Assembly: GCA_009911175.1 (NCBI GenBank)
Contig: QXWX01000004.1
Span: 1-64,000 of the forward strand
Direction: 5' to 3'
Source of the DNA: Lachnospiraceae bacterium
GTDB taxonomy: Bacteria; Bacillota_A; Clostridia; Lachnospirales; Lachnospiraceae
DNA: 64,000 nucleotides
Shown: positions 1 to 5,859 of the stretch, in pieces
Layout: each line of letters begins with the position of its first letter
How positions within the stretch are numbered: position 1 is the first letter of the stretch
The notes under the pieces: generated by a model
What the model saw: the letters and a program-made list of their open reading frames with translations, nothing else
The model's database searches: none
Told to the model about the DNA's origin: nothing
Translations under genes and position numbers: made by a program

Positions 1-226
1 ATTCCTCCCGTTCCGGCCAATATGTCCCGAAATCTTTCTTTGTGAGCACGATCCGCACCGCCGGCGTGTCTTTTGATCCTTTATGGTTCCGATACACCTC
101 AAGAAAAAGATGCTTTTCATGTCCCACGATCTTGACCGCTGTGACTCCGATATATTTCACCTCTTTCTTTCTGCTGGTTTTCTTTAACCCCAAATACGGT
201 ATTTTCTCAATCGCTTTCTTTTTCAT
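1..226 (-). CDS. Hypothetical protein, N-terminal part (possible PcfJ-like)
   Basis: An open minus-strand frame starts at ATG 226 and runs off the window edge with 75 codons visible. It begins MKKKAIEKIPYLGLKK and contains a basic, beta-strand-rich stretch ending near FGTYWPE. A GGCGG ribosome binding site and a 9-bp gap after the upstream gene place it in the same minus-strand operon. The opening resembles PcfJ-like proteins of Clostridia mobile elements from memory only. No catalytic motif is visible, so the function is left open. Confidence 0.6.
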   Translation of the reverse strand, partial: MKKKAIEKIPYLGLKKTSRKKEVKYIGVTAVKIVGHEKHLFLEVYRNHKGSKDTPAVRIVLTKKDFGTYWPEREE

Positions 227-235
227 CCGTTCCGC

Positions 236-754
236 CTACTTTCCCATGTAGTAGTCCCTGATGATCTTTTTTGCCCGTCCCATCCCCGGGATTCCGAGTG
301 CCACCCTGGAAGCGGTTACGCCTGCTGCCTTCAATATATCTTTATCAATCCCGATCTTGTTCTTGAAGGACCATTTGAGCAGCTCTTCGATGCATCCCTT
401 TAAGGATCTCCCCTTCCCGCGGACCGCCAGGGCAATCTCCTCATTCTCCATGCACTGGCCTTTCAGATATTCCACCCAGTCCTCCATGATCTCCTTCGGT
501 TTCAGCTCCCCGGCTTCCACCTCGATCTTGCCGATTGCTGCTGTCAGCGGATCGCAGAGCATCGGCAGGTCTCCCTGCATATACATTTCCACAACTTCCT
601 CCTGAATCCCGTTCTCCTCCGCCATTGTTTTCAGGCTTCCCATGTCCCCTTCGTTGAAGAGATTTTCCGCCAGCTCATTGATCTCTTCATAGGAATCAAA
701 CTCTCCAAATTTATCAAACACGTGTTCATCCTCCATTCTTGCAAAAATCCTCAT
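236..754 (-). CDS. Conserved hypothetical mobile-element protein
   Basis: 172 aa, acidic in its first two thirds and basic near the C-terminus (GMGRAKKIIRDYYMGK). No signal peptide, TM segment or recognised motif is visible. I prefer ATG 754 (MRIFARMEDEH) because an AGGG motif lies just upstream; an in-frame ATG at 775 lacks one. It follows the RNase H-like gene by 50 bp and precedes the partial gene at 226 closely, so all are probably cotranscribed. Proteins with this look are common in Clostridia conjugative and phage-like elements; the function is unknown to me. Confidence 0.65.
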   Translation of the reverse strand: MRIFARMEDEHVFDKFGEFDSYEEINELAENLFNEGDMGSLKTMAEENGIQEEVVEMYMQGDLPMLCDPLTAAIGKIEVEAGELKPKEIMEDWVEYLKGQCMENEEIALAVRGKGRSLKGCIEELLKWSFKNKIGIDKDILKAAGVTASRVALGIPGMGRAKKIIRDYYMGK

Positions 755-804
755 TTTTCCCTGTTTTCCTTGCATTTACTGAATGCGGCGGCATTTTCCC
801 GCGT

Positions 805-1236
805 TCACTGTCCTGCTTCCAGTAATTCCGTCAGCCGATGGCTGTAATCGTTGTGTTTACTGAATCTGAATACGATTTCATGCCGGTCCGCCAGCTCCGT
901 GAACTGCTGCCACAGATCCCGGTTTTTTACTTCCCTGCCGTCAACCTTTTTCCATTCGCTCCTGCGCCAGTTTTCCGGACTGCCCCGCTCCGCTGTATTT
1001 TTTACAAAGATACAATCCGTATAGACCGTCACGCTGCACTCCACCTTTAACAGATCCAGCGCTTCAATGATCGCCAGCAGCACACTCCGATGATAGGTAG
1101 TCCCCTTCTCTTCCCCGGATATCTCCCGTGTGACCGCCCCTCTGCTGCTTATGTACTCCACAACCGCCGCGTATCTTCCATCTCGGATACACGGCCCCTG
1201 CAGGCTGGTCTTTACAAATACCTTCACTGTCTTCAT
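805..1236 (-). CDS. RNase H-like protein with degenerate active site
   Basis: 143 aa aligning along its length with ribonuclease HI, including the host copy at 49709-50185 of this window. Shared landmarks are the YAAVVEY strand, the VYTD strand-turn, and KKVDGREVKNRDLWQQF, matching KRGKNEEVKNVDLWKRL of the host enzyme. Of the four metal-binding acidic residues of RNase HI only the Asp in VYTD appears kept: the first Asp (TDG) is replaced around FVKTS, the Glu of NRMEMM aligns with Val in HRSVLL, and the last Asp aligns with His in DYSHRL. It is probably a non-catalytic nucleic-acid-binding derivative. It starts at ATG 1236 with AGGAGG, next to the stop of the HUH gene. Confidence 0.75.
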   Translation of the reverse strand: MKTVKVFVKTSLQGPCIRDGRYAAVVEYISSRGAVTREISGEEKGTTYHRSVLLAIIEALDLLKVECSVTVYTDCIFVKNTAERGSPENWRRSEWKKVDGREVKNRDLWQQFTELADRHEIVFRFSKHNDYSHRLTELLEAGQ

Positions 1237-1237
1237 A

Positions 1238-1993
1238 TCAGATCCTCCTGTACGGATTCGTCGGCTTCACCAGAGTATAGCGCCTGTACTTATATCCGGT
1301 TACCGGGTTGATCCCCTCATGGTATGTCCCCTTTTCCAGGATCCATCCCTTCTTCACATAGGGCTCCTTCGGCCAGCGGATCAGCTTCTTCTTCGTCGGT
1401 TTCGGCAGGGGCATGTTCTTGGAAGCGGAGTAGCTGGCTTCTCTGATCTTTTTTCCTTTTTTCTCCGGCTCCTCAGTCTCCCCTGCCTTCTCCGTCTTCG
1501 TCATGTAAGCTGCCAGATCAGCGAAGCCGCCCTTCTCATACATCAGCTGGCTGATCACCTTACCATGGGGCCAGGCTTTTGACAGCAGGATGTCCGTGTC
1601 CTCAATCCGGTTGATTACCAGATGTATATGCCATGCCCCCTTCGTGCCGTGCTCAATATTCCGAATCCAGAATGTCTCGTGCCCTTTCTTGAAATACCAG
1701 TCTCTCATCTTCCGGATAAACTTTTTGAAATCCTCCTTCGCCCGCTCCATATCCGTAGGGCGTTCCTCCTTCCGGTAGGTCAGCGTCGTAAAATAATCAT
1801 TCTCTTTGAAATACTCCCGCATCCGCCACCTGGTCTTCTTCTCCCGGTTCATCTGATTGACTTTTTCCATCTGCTCCGGTGTGGGCTTTTTCTTTTTCTC
1901 CCGTTTCTTCCCTGGAGCTCCATACCTTCCGTCATGGTATTCCTCTATCTCAATAAACTTTTCAAACCTGTAGATTTTTCTTACCGTACCCAT
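1238..1993 (-). CDS. HUH-type replication initiator / relaxase-like protein
   Basis: 251 aa from ATG 1993. The start is chosen because AGGAC lies 9 bases upstream and the extra 20 residues to 2053 look non-coding. It carries motif I-like FTTLTY (residues 68-73), the metal-binding His-x-His pair in WHIHLV (H122, H124) and a candidate nucleophilic Tyr in LAAYMTK (Y163), the order expected of HUH endonucleases that nick and join single-stranded DNA. N- and C-terminal thirds are lysine-rich, fitting DNA binding. It sits first in the minus-strand block next to the RNase H-like gene, so a role in replication or transfer of the mobile element is likely. The exact class (Rep or phage gpA-like) is not determined. 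Confidence 0.72.
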   Translation of the reverse strand: MGTVRKIYRFEKFIEIEEYHDGRYGAPGKKREKKKKPTPEQMEKVNQMNREKKTRWRMREYFKENDYFTTLTYRKEERPTDMERAKEDFKKFIRKMRDWYFKKGHETFWIRNIEHGTKGAWHIHLVINRIEDTDILLSKAWPHGKVISQLMYEKGGFADLAAYMTKTEKAGETEEPEKKGKKIREASYSASKNMPLPKPTKKKLIRWPKEPYVKKGWILEKGTYHEGINPVTGYKYRRYTLVKPTNPYRRI

Positions 1994-2127
1994 ACATCCA
2001 CGTCCTATTTTTAATATCTTTATCAAGTGATAAAATGGGCAAAAATCCCCCATTTTTCTTGACTTTCCGGCCCCACGGATGTATACTGATATTGTCTATA
2101 TATCCATGTGGCCAAAAGCCATTTTTT

Positions 2128-2160
2128 AACACATCCAGTGCGAATGGATGTGTTATTTTT
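2128..2160. terminator. Palindrome upstream of HUH gene, probable bidirectional terminator
   Basis: A perfect 10-bp inverted repeat (2128-2137 with 2145-2154, arms AACACATCCA/TGGATGTGTT) has a 7-base loop, a T-run before it and ATTTTTTATTTT after it. It lies between the small-gene operon and the HUH gene. It could equally serve as a hairpin origin for the HUH protein. Confidence 0.55.
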
Positions 2161-2252
2161 TATTTTCAAGCTGCCTCCATGCAGGATTGAATCCTATTCC
2201 GGAAGAAAATTTCTCCGGATCTTCCAGCTTCCATCCTGCCTTCTCCGATCCG

Positions 2253-2423
2253 TCAGAGAATCACATATTTCATCCCGTTTTCAATGGATTTCCTCTCTGC
2301 GTACTCTTTAACCTGCTCCATGGTGTCCAGACCGGCAGGGGCGCACTGGATCGTATTGTCCTCCCACCGAATCCACGGCACCCATGCCATCCCCCTGTAT
2401 GTTCCATACGTTCCTGCTGCCAT
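2253..2423 (-). CDS. Small hypothetical protein (56 aa)
   Basis: Starts at ATG 2423 with AAGGAGAACAA directly upstream (MAAGTYGTYRGMAWVPWIRW...). It is aromatic-rich in the first third, followed by an amphipathic helix-like tail ending KYVIL. It lies 16 bp downstream of the 49-aa membrane protein gene in the same direction. No family recognised. Confidence 0.55.
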   Translation of the reverse strand: MAAGTYGTYRGMAWVPWIRWEDNTIQCAPAGLDTMEQVKEYAERKSIENGMKYVIL

Positions 2424-2439
2424 TTGTTCTCCTTCCTTG

Positions 2440-2589
2440 TTATCTTGCAAAATAGATCAACAGAGCCAGGCAGGACAGGTTCCCCAGCACGTACCCCAGC
2501 GCCAGGCTGCAGGCACACAGGATCAGCGCTGTACGCTGCTTCCGTTTCTTCTGCCGGTGCCTGGCAAATGCACGGTCGTATTTATCCAT
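2440..2589 (-). CDS. Small single-pass membrane protein (49 aa)
   Basis: Starts at ATG 2589 with AGAGGACA upstream (MDKYDRAFARHRQKKRKQRT...). A strongly basic N-terminal segment precedes one hydrophobic stretch of about 27 residues ending LLIYFAR, predicting a positive-inside membrane peptide. It belongs to the run of tiny minus-strand genes from 3041 to 2253. Function unknown. Confidence 0.55.
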   Translation of the reverse strand: MDKYDRAFARHRQKKRKQRTALILCACSLALGYVLGNLSCLALLIYFAR

Positions 2590-2611
2590 AGGCTTGTCCT
2601 CTCTACCGCCC

Positions 2612-2761
2612 TCAGGCGGTTTCCTTCTTTTGCATACACTCTAAAATAAACTGCGAAAAATTGTTGATTATCCGCTCAATTTCTTCTTCCGATTTTTCAG
2701 CATATGCTGAATCGTCAATCTTGCAGGTGCACTCCCCCAGCTTCATAGTTTCAACAATCAA
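2612..2761 (-). CDS. Small acidic hypothetical protein (49 aa)
   Basis: The likely start is TTG 2761 because GGAGG lies 9 bases upstream; the in-frame ATG at 2746 has no such site. The product (MIVETMKLGECTCKIDDSAY...) has a Cys-x-Cys near its N-terminus and a charged helix EKSEEEIERIINNF. It is a member of the same small-gene operon. Function unknown. Confidence 0.5.
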   Translation of the reverse strand: MIVETMKLGECTCKIDDSAYAEKSEEEIERIINNFSQFILECMQKKETA

Positions 2762-2793
2762 TCTACACCACCTCCATCTTCTTAATTAATCCA

Positions 2794-2822
2794 TATGAAT
2801 CACTGGTTGTACTTGTTGCTTA
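2794..2822. repeat. 29-bp direct repeat, left copy
   Basis: Identical over 29 bp to 3561-3589 (begins TATGAATCACTGG, ends TTGTTGCTTA). The two copies bracket the Cys-rich gene and the two XRE regulators. Confidence 0.85.
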
Positions 2823-2828
2823 TAACTA

Positions 2829-3041
2829 CTAATCATTTTCCCTATCTTCATATTCCCTGCACTTGTTTCCAGGTCTTGTATTTCTGGAATGCTGCTCACA
2901 ATATCCACAATCAACCGCTGTATGTATATCCAGCTTCCCTTCATGTCTGCGCCAGTAGTACTGGAAATATTTTGCACAGTTGATACAGTGCTTCCCTACG
3001 ATTGCAATTCCATATGGTGGCGTTAATGTTTTAGTTCCCAT
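2829..3041 (-). CDS. Cys-rich small protein, possible zinc ribbon (70 aa)
   Basis: Starts at ATG 3041 with GGAGGAG upstream. It contains HCINCAKYF, CGYCEQH and a third Cys in NKCREYE, a spacing consistent with a small metal-binding fold. It is the first gene of the leftward operon and lies under the operator-rich divergent region 3054-3129, so it is probably controlled by the XRE protein encoded opposite. No family assigned. Confidence 0.65.
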   Translation of the reverse strand: MGTKTLTPPYGIAIVGKHCINCAKYFQYYWRRHEGKLDIHTAVDCGYCEQHSRNTRPGNKCREYEDREND

Positions 3042-3053
3042 GTGTATCTCCTC

Positions 3054-3129
3054 CTTTACATACTATTTGTACTAGTACATATTGTATGTTTTTTCTTTTT
3101 TTATATAGTAGTACAATTTGTATGTAAAG
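3054..3129. promoter_or_regulatory. Divergent promoter region with three operator copies
   Basis: Arms 3054-3074 and 3109-3129 form an inverted repeat matching at 19 of 21 positions; a third related copy (TAGTACATATTGTATG) overlaps at 3073-3088. The leftward promoter reads TTTACA-17-TATAAA (3123-3128, 3100-3105). A candidate rightward promoter is TTGTAT-16-TATAGT (3083-3088, 3105-3110). Both are overlapped by operator copies, as in phage-type switches bound by an XRE repressor. Confidence 0.7.
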
Positions 3130-3155
3130 TCAACACTTATTTTAGGAGGTTTACA

Positions 3156-3392
3156 ATGTATGGAAAAAGGCTTCGCTCTGCCCGCTTAAACTGTAATCTC
3201 ACACAACAACAGGTAGCTGACATTCTCGGAATGACTGTAAATGCCTACCAAAAATATGAGCAGTCCATGCGCTCTCCATCCCTTGACACATTGATAAAAT
3301 TAGCTGACCTTTTTAATGTGCCAACGGATTGGATTCTTTGTCGAGATGATTATTTGAAATCTCTCGGAGTATCCGTTGATGTACCCCAGTGA
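3156..3392 (+). CDS. XRE-family transcriptional regulator
   Basis: 78 aa from ATG 3156 (TAGGAGG 7 bases upstream); the longer in-frame extension upstream runs through the promoter. A helix-turn-helix is seen in TQQQVADILGMTVNAYQKYE, with the typical LADLFNVPTDWIL helix afterwards. It is transcribed divergently from the leftward operon across three operator copies, so it is probably the repressor of that switch. Its 3' end overlaps the opposing XRE gene by 80 bp. Confidence 0.85.
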   Translation: MYGKRLRSARLNCNLTQQQVADILGMTVNAYQKYEQSMRSPSLDTLIKLADLFNVPTDWILCRDDYLKSLGVSVDVPQ

Positions 3393-3543
3393 TATCTTCA
3401 AGCATATCCCATAATACAAAGTCTCCTGTTCTACTCCCTTGTTCAATTTTTTGATAATAAACAAGGCTGATTTCTAACTTATCCGCCATCTGCTGCTGCG
3501 TCATGCCCGCCCTCTGGCGGGCTTCTTTTAAATTCTTCCGCAT
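3313..3543 (-). CDS. XRE-family regulator, antisense to the neighbouring XRE gene
   Basis: 76 aa from ATG 3543 (AAAGGTG upstream). HTH core TQQQMADKLEISLVYYQKIE. Its last 80 bp overlap the 3' end of the plus-strand XRE gene tail to tail, so the two transcripts are antisense. The copy of the 29-bp repeat at 3561-3589 sits just upstream. Target unknown. Confidence 0.7.
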   Translation of the reverse strand: MRKNLKEARQRAGMTQQQMADKLEISLVYYQKIEQGSRTGDFVLWDMLEDITGVHQRILREISNNHLDKESNPLAH

Positions 3544-3560
3544 TTCTACTTTCACCTTTT

Positions 3561-3589
3561 TATGAATCACTGGTTGTACTTGTTGCTTA
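3561..3589. repeat. 29-bp direct repeat, right copy
   Basis: Identical to 2794-2822. The 738 bp between copies hold one Cys-rich gene, the operator region and two XRE genes. Confidence 0.85.
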
Positions 3590-3620
3590 ATCTTTTTCTT
3601 ATTTCAAAGTAGTTTTTTCT

Positions 3621-3655
3621 AGTATCCTTACGGCGTATCTGTAAGGATACTTTTT
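3621..3655 (+). terminator. Rho-independent terminator
   Basis: An 11-bp stem (AGTATCCTTAC, 3621-3631, with 3641-3651) is followed by T5. It can stop the rightward XRE transcript after it has crossed the antisense gene. Confidence 0.6.
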
Positions 3656-3657
3656 GA

Positions 3658-3798
3658 TCAAAGCCGAAAACTGTCACGCTTTCCTGATAGATATGCCTTC
3701 CATACTACGCATAAAATTCTAGCTACCACAGCAATGTAATACCAGGCTTCTGCATTCAATTTCATTCCTATCCACCACAATAATATTGATGAAACCAC
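3658..3798 (-). CDS. Tiny membrane peptide of cassette A (46 aa)
   Basis: Starts at GTG 3798, seven bases after AAGGAGGTG within leader A. The product has two hydrophobic stretches (SSILLWWIGM and AWYYIAVVARILCVVW) and a basic tail. It is the minus-strand partner of leader A. Confidence 0.5.
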   Translation of the reverse strand: MVSSILLWWIGMKLNAEAWYYIAVVARILCVVWKAYLSGKRDSFRL

Positions 3799-3805
3799 TT
3801 TCTCA

Positions 3806-3895
3806 CACCTCCTTCCTATCTGCTTGCGAATTTCTTCCTGTTCTCCTATAATTTAAGTACAGGGCACTGCCATGCCCGAGTACGAAAGAAAGGAG
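3806..3895. promoter_or_regulatory. Divergent leader repeat, copy A
   Basis: Rightward promoter TTGCGA (3824-3829), 17 bp, TATAAT (3847-3852). Leftward promoter on the other strand: ATGGCA (3868-3873), 17 bp, TATAGG (3845-3850), with overlapping -10 boxes. Directly after the rightward start is a stem-loop GGGCA/TGCCC (3862-3866, 3873-3877, loop CTGCCA) enclosed by GTAC/GTAC, then AAAGGAG. The left edge holds the leftward ribosome binding site AGGAGGTG. Confidence 0.85.
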
Positions 3896-3902
3896 GAAAA
3901 TC

Positions 3903-4118
3903 ATGAATACTGCACTGTTAAAGTATTTAGTTGAGCTTTCTAATCATGAAGTTGATACCATAATCTTGCCGGATTTATACAAAAAATTCCCAAATTCTCC
4001 CGAGCTTGCGGAAGATTTAAAATCCTTAAAATCAATGAGATTCATCTCCATTCTTTATGCGGACAACATTATTGATGATGTTGGTGTAAATCAGAAGGCT
4101 CTTGATTACTTCAAATAA
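3903..4118 (+). CDS. Small possible winged-helix protein, cassette A (71 aa)
   Basis: Starts at ATG 3903 behind AAAGGAGG of leader A. The pattern of helices (LLKYLVELSNHEVDTIILP, LAEDLKSLKSM) followed by a beta-hairpin-like FISILYADNIIDDVGVNQKALDYF resembles a winged-helix domain with a short wing and C-terminal helix; this is inference from pattern only. Its 3' end overlaps the opposing 84-aa gene by 87 bp. Confidence 0.65.
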   Translation: MNTALLKYLVELSNHEVDTIILPDLYKKFPNSPELAEDLKSLKSMRFISILYADNIIDDVGVNQKALDYFK

Positions 4119-4286
4119 CTCTGTAATTCCTATAGTGAGAATGACCATAAATACGGTTATTCTCATTATTTTCCCCTGGTACTCCTTAATTTCTTTTGTC
4201 TTTTCTTTCAAGCATTCTTTTGCAACTTTGAAATAAAATTTTTCCCTTGCTATTTTTTGTTCATCTTTTTTCTTCTCTTCCAACAT
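4032..4286 (-). CDS. Small membrane protein with charged coiled N-terminus (84 aa)
   Basis: ATG 4286 is preceded by GGGAG. A long Lys/Glu-rich helix (MLEEKKKDEQKIAREKFYF...) is followed by one TM-like segment (ITVFMVILTIGITELFEVI). It lies downstream of the 58-aa gene started from leader B on the same strand and overlaps the plus-strand cassette A gene tail to tail. Confidence 0.5.
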   Translation of the reverse strand: MLEEKKKDEQKIAREKFYFKVAKECLKEKTKEIKEYQGKIMRITVFMVILTIGITELFEVIKSLLIYTNIINNVVRIKNGDESH

Positions 4287-4363
4287 CTACACTCCCTACC
4301 CACTTCTCTTAATTGATTGATACGGATCCCATACTACGCATAAACGAGTCTGTAAACGACTTT

Positions 4364-4540
4364 CTAATCAATAACTAATTTACCTAAAAAAGGTAACAAC
4401 TTTAGCGCATCTGCCAGTATGCGGGATGCGCGATCAACTGTTAATTCATCCTCACACAATATTTTTATAATTTTTCTTATCGTTTCTTCGTCTTCCAGGT
4501 TTGATGTAAAACCAAGTGCCTTCCTTCCAGCAGCATTCAC
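4364..4540 (-). CDS. Small hypothetical protein of cassette B, minus strand (58 aa)
   Basis: GTG 4540 is preceded by AGGAGGTGG from leader B. The product is predominantly helical and acidic (LEDEETIRKIIKILCEDE, then VDRASRILADALKLLPFLG). It resembles small helical proteins often seen in Lachnospiraceae mobile elements, but no family is certain. Confidence 0.55.
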   Translation of the reverse strand: MNAAGRKALGFTSNLEDEETIRKIIKILCEDELTVDRASRILADALKLLPFLGKLVID

Positions 4541-4548
4541 CTCTATAC

Positions 4549-4634
4549 CACCTCCTATCTGCTTGCAAATTTCTTCCTGTTCTCCTATACTTTAGATACA
4601 GGCTCCTTCCAGAGCCGAGTACCAAAGAAAGGAG
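4549..4634. promoter_or_regulatory. Divergent leader repeat, copy B
   Basis: Rightward TTGCAA (4563-4568), 17 bp, TATACT (4586-4591). Leftward CTGGAA (4607-4612), 17 bp, TATAGG (4584-4589). Stem GGCTC/GAGCC (4601-4605, 4612-4616), loop CTTCCA: the stem sequence differs from copy A at three pairs, all compensated. Then GAGTAC and AAAGGAG. Confidence 0.85.
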
Positions 4635-4640
4635 AATCTT

Positions 4641-4976
4641 ATGTTAAATCGCCATAGCAAAAAATTTATCCGCTATCTTCGTTCAACATCCCCTGATTTT
4701 GAAAACAGAGTTTATACTTATAGCTATCTGGAACGTAATCATCCAGAGCCGATTGAATCCATATATGCTACTGTTAGATATCTTTCCAGTGAAGGCTATC
4801 TGGAAATCGCAAAGCTGAACGGTTCTCATTTCGGCGTTATCTTAACAGAAAAGGCTTTGCATCCTTATGAGTTTTCCTGGACACAGATAATATCTTTCCT
4901 GTTTACCTCCATCTTTACGCCTATAGTTGTTTCAATCGCTACAACCCTATTGACCCTGTGGCTAAGTACACTGTAA
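4641..4976 (+). CDS. Possible winged-helix protein with C-terminal membrane anchor (111 aa)
   Basis: ATG 4641 follows the AAAGGAG of leader B. The N-terminal ~75 residues look like a winged helix (KKFIRYLRSTSPDFENRVYT, ESIYATVRYLSSEGYLEIAK, then HFGVILTEKALHPYEF). The last ~28 residues form one TM segment (IISFLFTSIFTPIVVSIATT). It would be a cytoplasmic DNA/protein-binding domain tethered to the membrane. A strong terminator follows at 5001-5031. Confidence 0.65.
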   Translation: MLNRHSKKFIRYLRSTSPDFENRVYTYSYLERNHPEPIESIYATVRYLSSEGYLEIAKLNGSHFGVILTEKALHPYEFSWTQIISFLFTSIFTPIVVSIATTLLTLWLSTL

Positions 4977-5142
4977 TTAAAGAGGTCATCATGCTTACAA
5001 AAATAATCCATAACCAGTGGATTATTTTTTTGTTCTGCTTTTCGATCCAGTTATACTGAAGCTCTGCTCCGCATATTTGGCAATACTGTTTTTCTTTATC
5101 CGTCATGTTTCCGCAACAGTAACACTTTATCTTTTCGCCCAC
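4939..5142 (-). CDS. Zinc-ribbon membrane protein, cassette C minus strand (67 aa)
   Basis: GTG 5142 lies 7 bases from AGGAGGTGGTG in leader C. Two Cys pairs (CYCCGNM and YCQICGAE) form a zinc-ribbon-like knuckle, followed by one TM helix (HWLWIIFVSMMTSLITVYL). Its 3' end overlaps the opposing 111-aa gene by 38 bp. Confidence 0.65.
   Translation of the reverse strand: MGEKIKCYCCGNMTDKEKQYCQICGAELQYNWIEKQNKKIIHWLWIIFVSMMTSLITVYLATGSIGL
5001..5031 (+). terminator. Rho-independent terminator of cassette B
   Basis: A perfect 10-bp stem (AAATAATCCA 5001-5010, TGGATTATTT 5018-5027), 7-base loop and T-run. It is located inside the opposing zinc-ribbon gene. Confidence 0.75.
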
Positions 5143-5149
5143 CTCACAC

Positions 5150-5239
5150 CACCTCCTTCTCTTCTGCTTGTAAATCCCTTCCAGTTCTCCTATAATTTAA
5201 GTACAGGGCACTGCCATGCCCGAGTACAAAAGAAAGGAG
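5150..5239. promoter_or_regulatory. Divergent leader repeat, copy C
   Basis: Rightward TTGTAA (5168-5173), 17 bp, TATAAT (5191-5196). Hairpin GGGCA/TGCCC as in copy A, starting from GTAC at 5201. Leftward AGGAGGTGGTG at the left edge. Confidence 0.85.
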
Positions 5240-5245
5240 AATAAA

Positions 5246-5422
5246 ATGGCTGGTTTTGAATTTGATGATTCTGTTTTTGACGATATTTCCAACGAGCTCG
5301 AACATTTTGAGGTTGATTGTCCAGAATGTGAAAACTCTTTTGAAATCTCCATCAATGACATAGGCGAATCTGTGACTTGCCCTCATTGTGGATTAGAAAT
5401 ACTTATCCAATCAGAATCATAA
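5246..5422 (+). CDS. Small zinc-ribbon protein, cassette C (58 aa)
   Basis: Start ATG 5246 (AAAGGAG 6-7 bases upstream); an in-frame ATG at 5216 lies inside the leader hairpin and is not used in the other copies. An acidic N-terminus (FEFDDSVFDDISNELEHFE) is followed by CPEC...CPHC spacing typical of a rubredoxin-like zinc ribbon. The stop overlaps the stop of the opposing gene by a few bases. Confidence 0.7.
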   Translation: MAGFEFDDSVFDDISNELEHFEVDCPECENSFEISINDIGESVTCPHCGLEILIQSES

Positions 5423-5593
5423 TTTCTTTTTGAGCTCAGTGACTTCCTCCATTAAATCTCTGAGCTCTTGAAGTCCTCTTTTCATTTCTCCAATTTTTTT
5501 CATGCATTCCCTATATCCTGTAATTTCTACATTAATCACCTTTTTTTCAACCAACTTTTTCAGTTCGTTTTCTTCTCCTCTGATCTTTTCCAC
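5417..5593 (-). CDS. Coiled-coil small protein, cassette D minus strand (58 aa)
   Basis: GTG 5593 follows AGGAGGTGGTG of leader D. It is almost entirely Lys/Glu/Leu heptad-like (ENELKKLVEKKV, MKRGLQELRDLMEEVTELKK), predicting a coiled coil. No family. Confidence 0.55.
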   Translation of the reverse strand: MEKIRGEENELKKLVEKKVINVEITGYRECMKKIGEMKRGLQELRDLMEEVTELKKKL

Positions 5594-5601
5594 CTCTACA
5601 C

Positions 5602-5691
5602 CACCTCCTTCCTATCTGCTTGCAAATTTCTTCCATTTCTCCTATAATTTATGTACAGGCATCTGCCAATGCCGAGTACTAAAGGAAGGAG
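5602..5691. promoter_or_regulatory. Divergent leader repeat, copy D
   Basis: Rightward TTGCAA (5620-5625), 17 bp, TATAAT (5643-5648). Leftward TTGGCA (5664-5669), 17 bp, TATAGG (5641-5646), the best leftward -35 of the set. Stem GGCAT/ATGCC (5658-5662, 5669-5673), a third compensated stem sequence, loop CTGCCA. Confidence 0.85.
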
Positions 5692-5700
5692 AAAAACTAC

Positions 5701-5859
5701 ATGAAAGATTTTGATGATTTTATTGAACGCATCAAACCAAAAGAACCCGAAGCTCCTGTGAATCCTGAATCTCTTATCACAATTCAGGCCGCCCTTGACC
5801 TTCTTCGTCAGTATCATGTTTGGGCGAACGGGGAAGAGGAAAACCCGTCACAACATTAA
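5701..5859 (+). CDS. Tiny hypothetical protein, cassette D (52 aa)
   Basis: ATG 5701 lies 9 bases after AAGGAG of leader D. Acidic start (MKDFDDFIERIKPKEPE), a short helix (LITIQAALDLLRQYHVW) and a polar tail. Its second half is overlapped by an opposing gene for 83 bp. Support comes mainly from its position behind a leader copy. Confidence 0.55.
   Translation: MKDFDDFIERIKPKEPEAPVNPESLITIQAALDLLRQYHVWANGEEENPSQH

Noticed and set aside
3700..4344. 16-bp repeat CCATACTACGCATAAA at 3700 and 4329
   Set aside because: Only two copies, one inside a small ORF; no structure or gene explains it and chance or old duplication cannot be separated.
5216..5245. In-frame upstream start in leader C giving MPEYKRKENK before the zinc-ribbon protein
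   Set aside because: The same leader ATG is out of frame in copies A and E, and it lies inside the hairpin; the AAAGGAG-proximal ATG 5246 is the consistent start.
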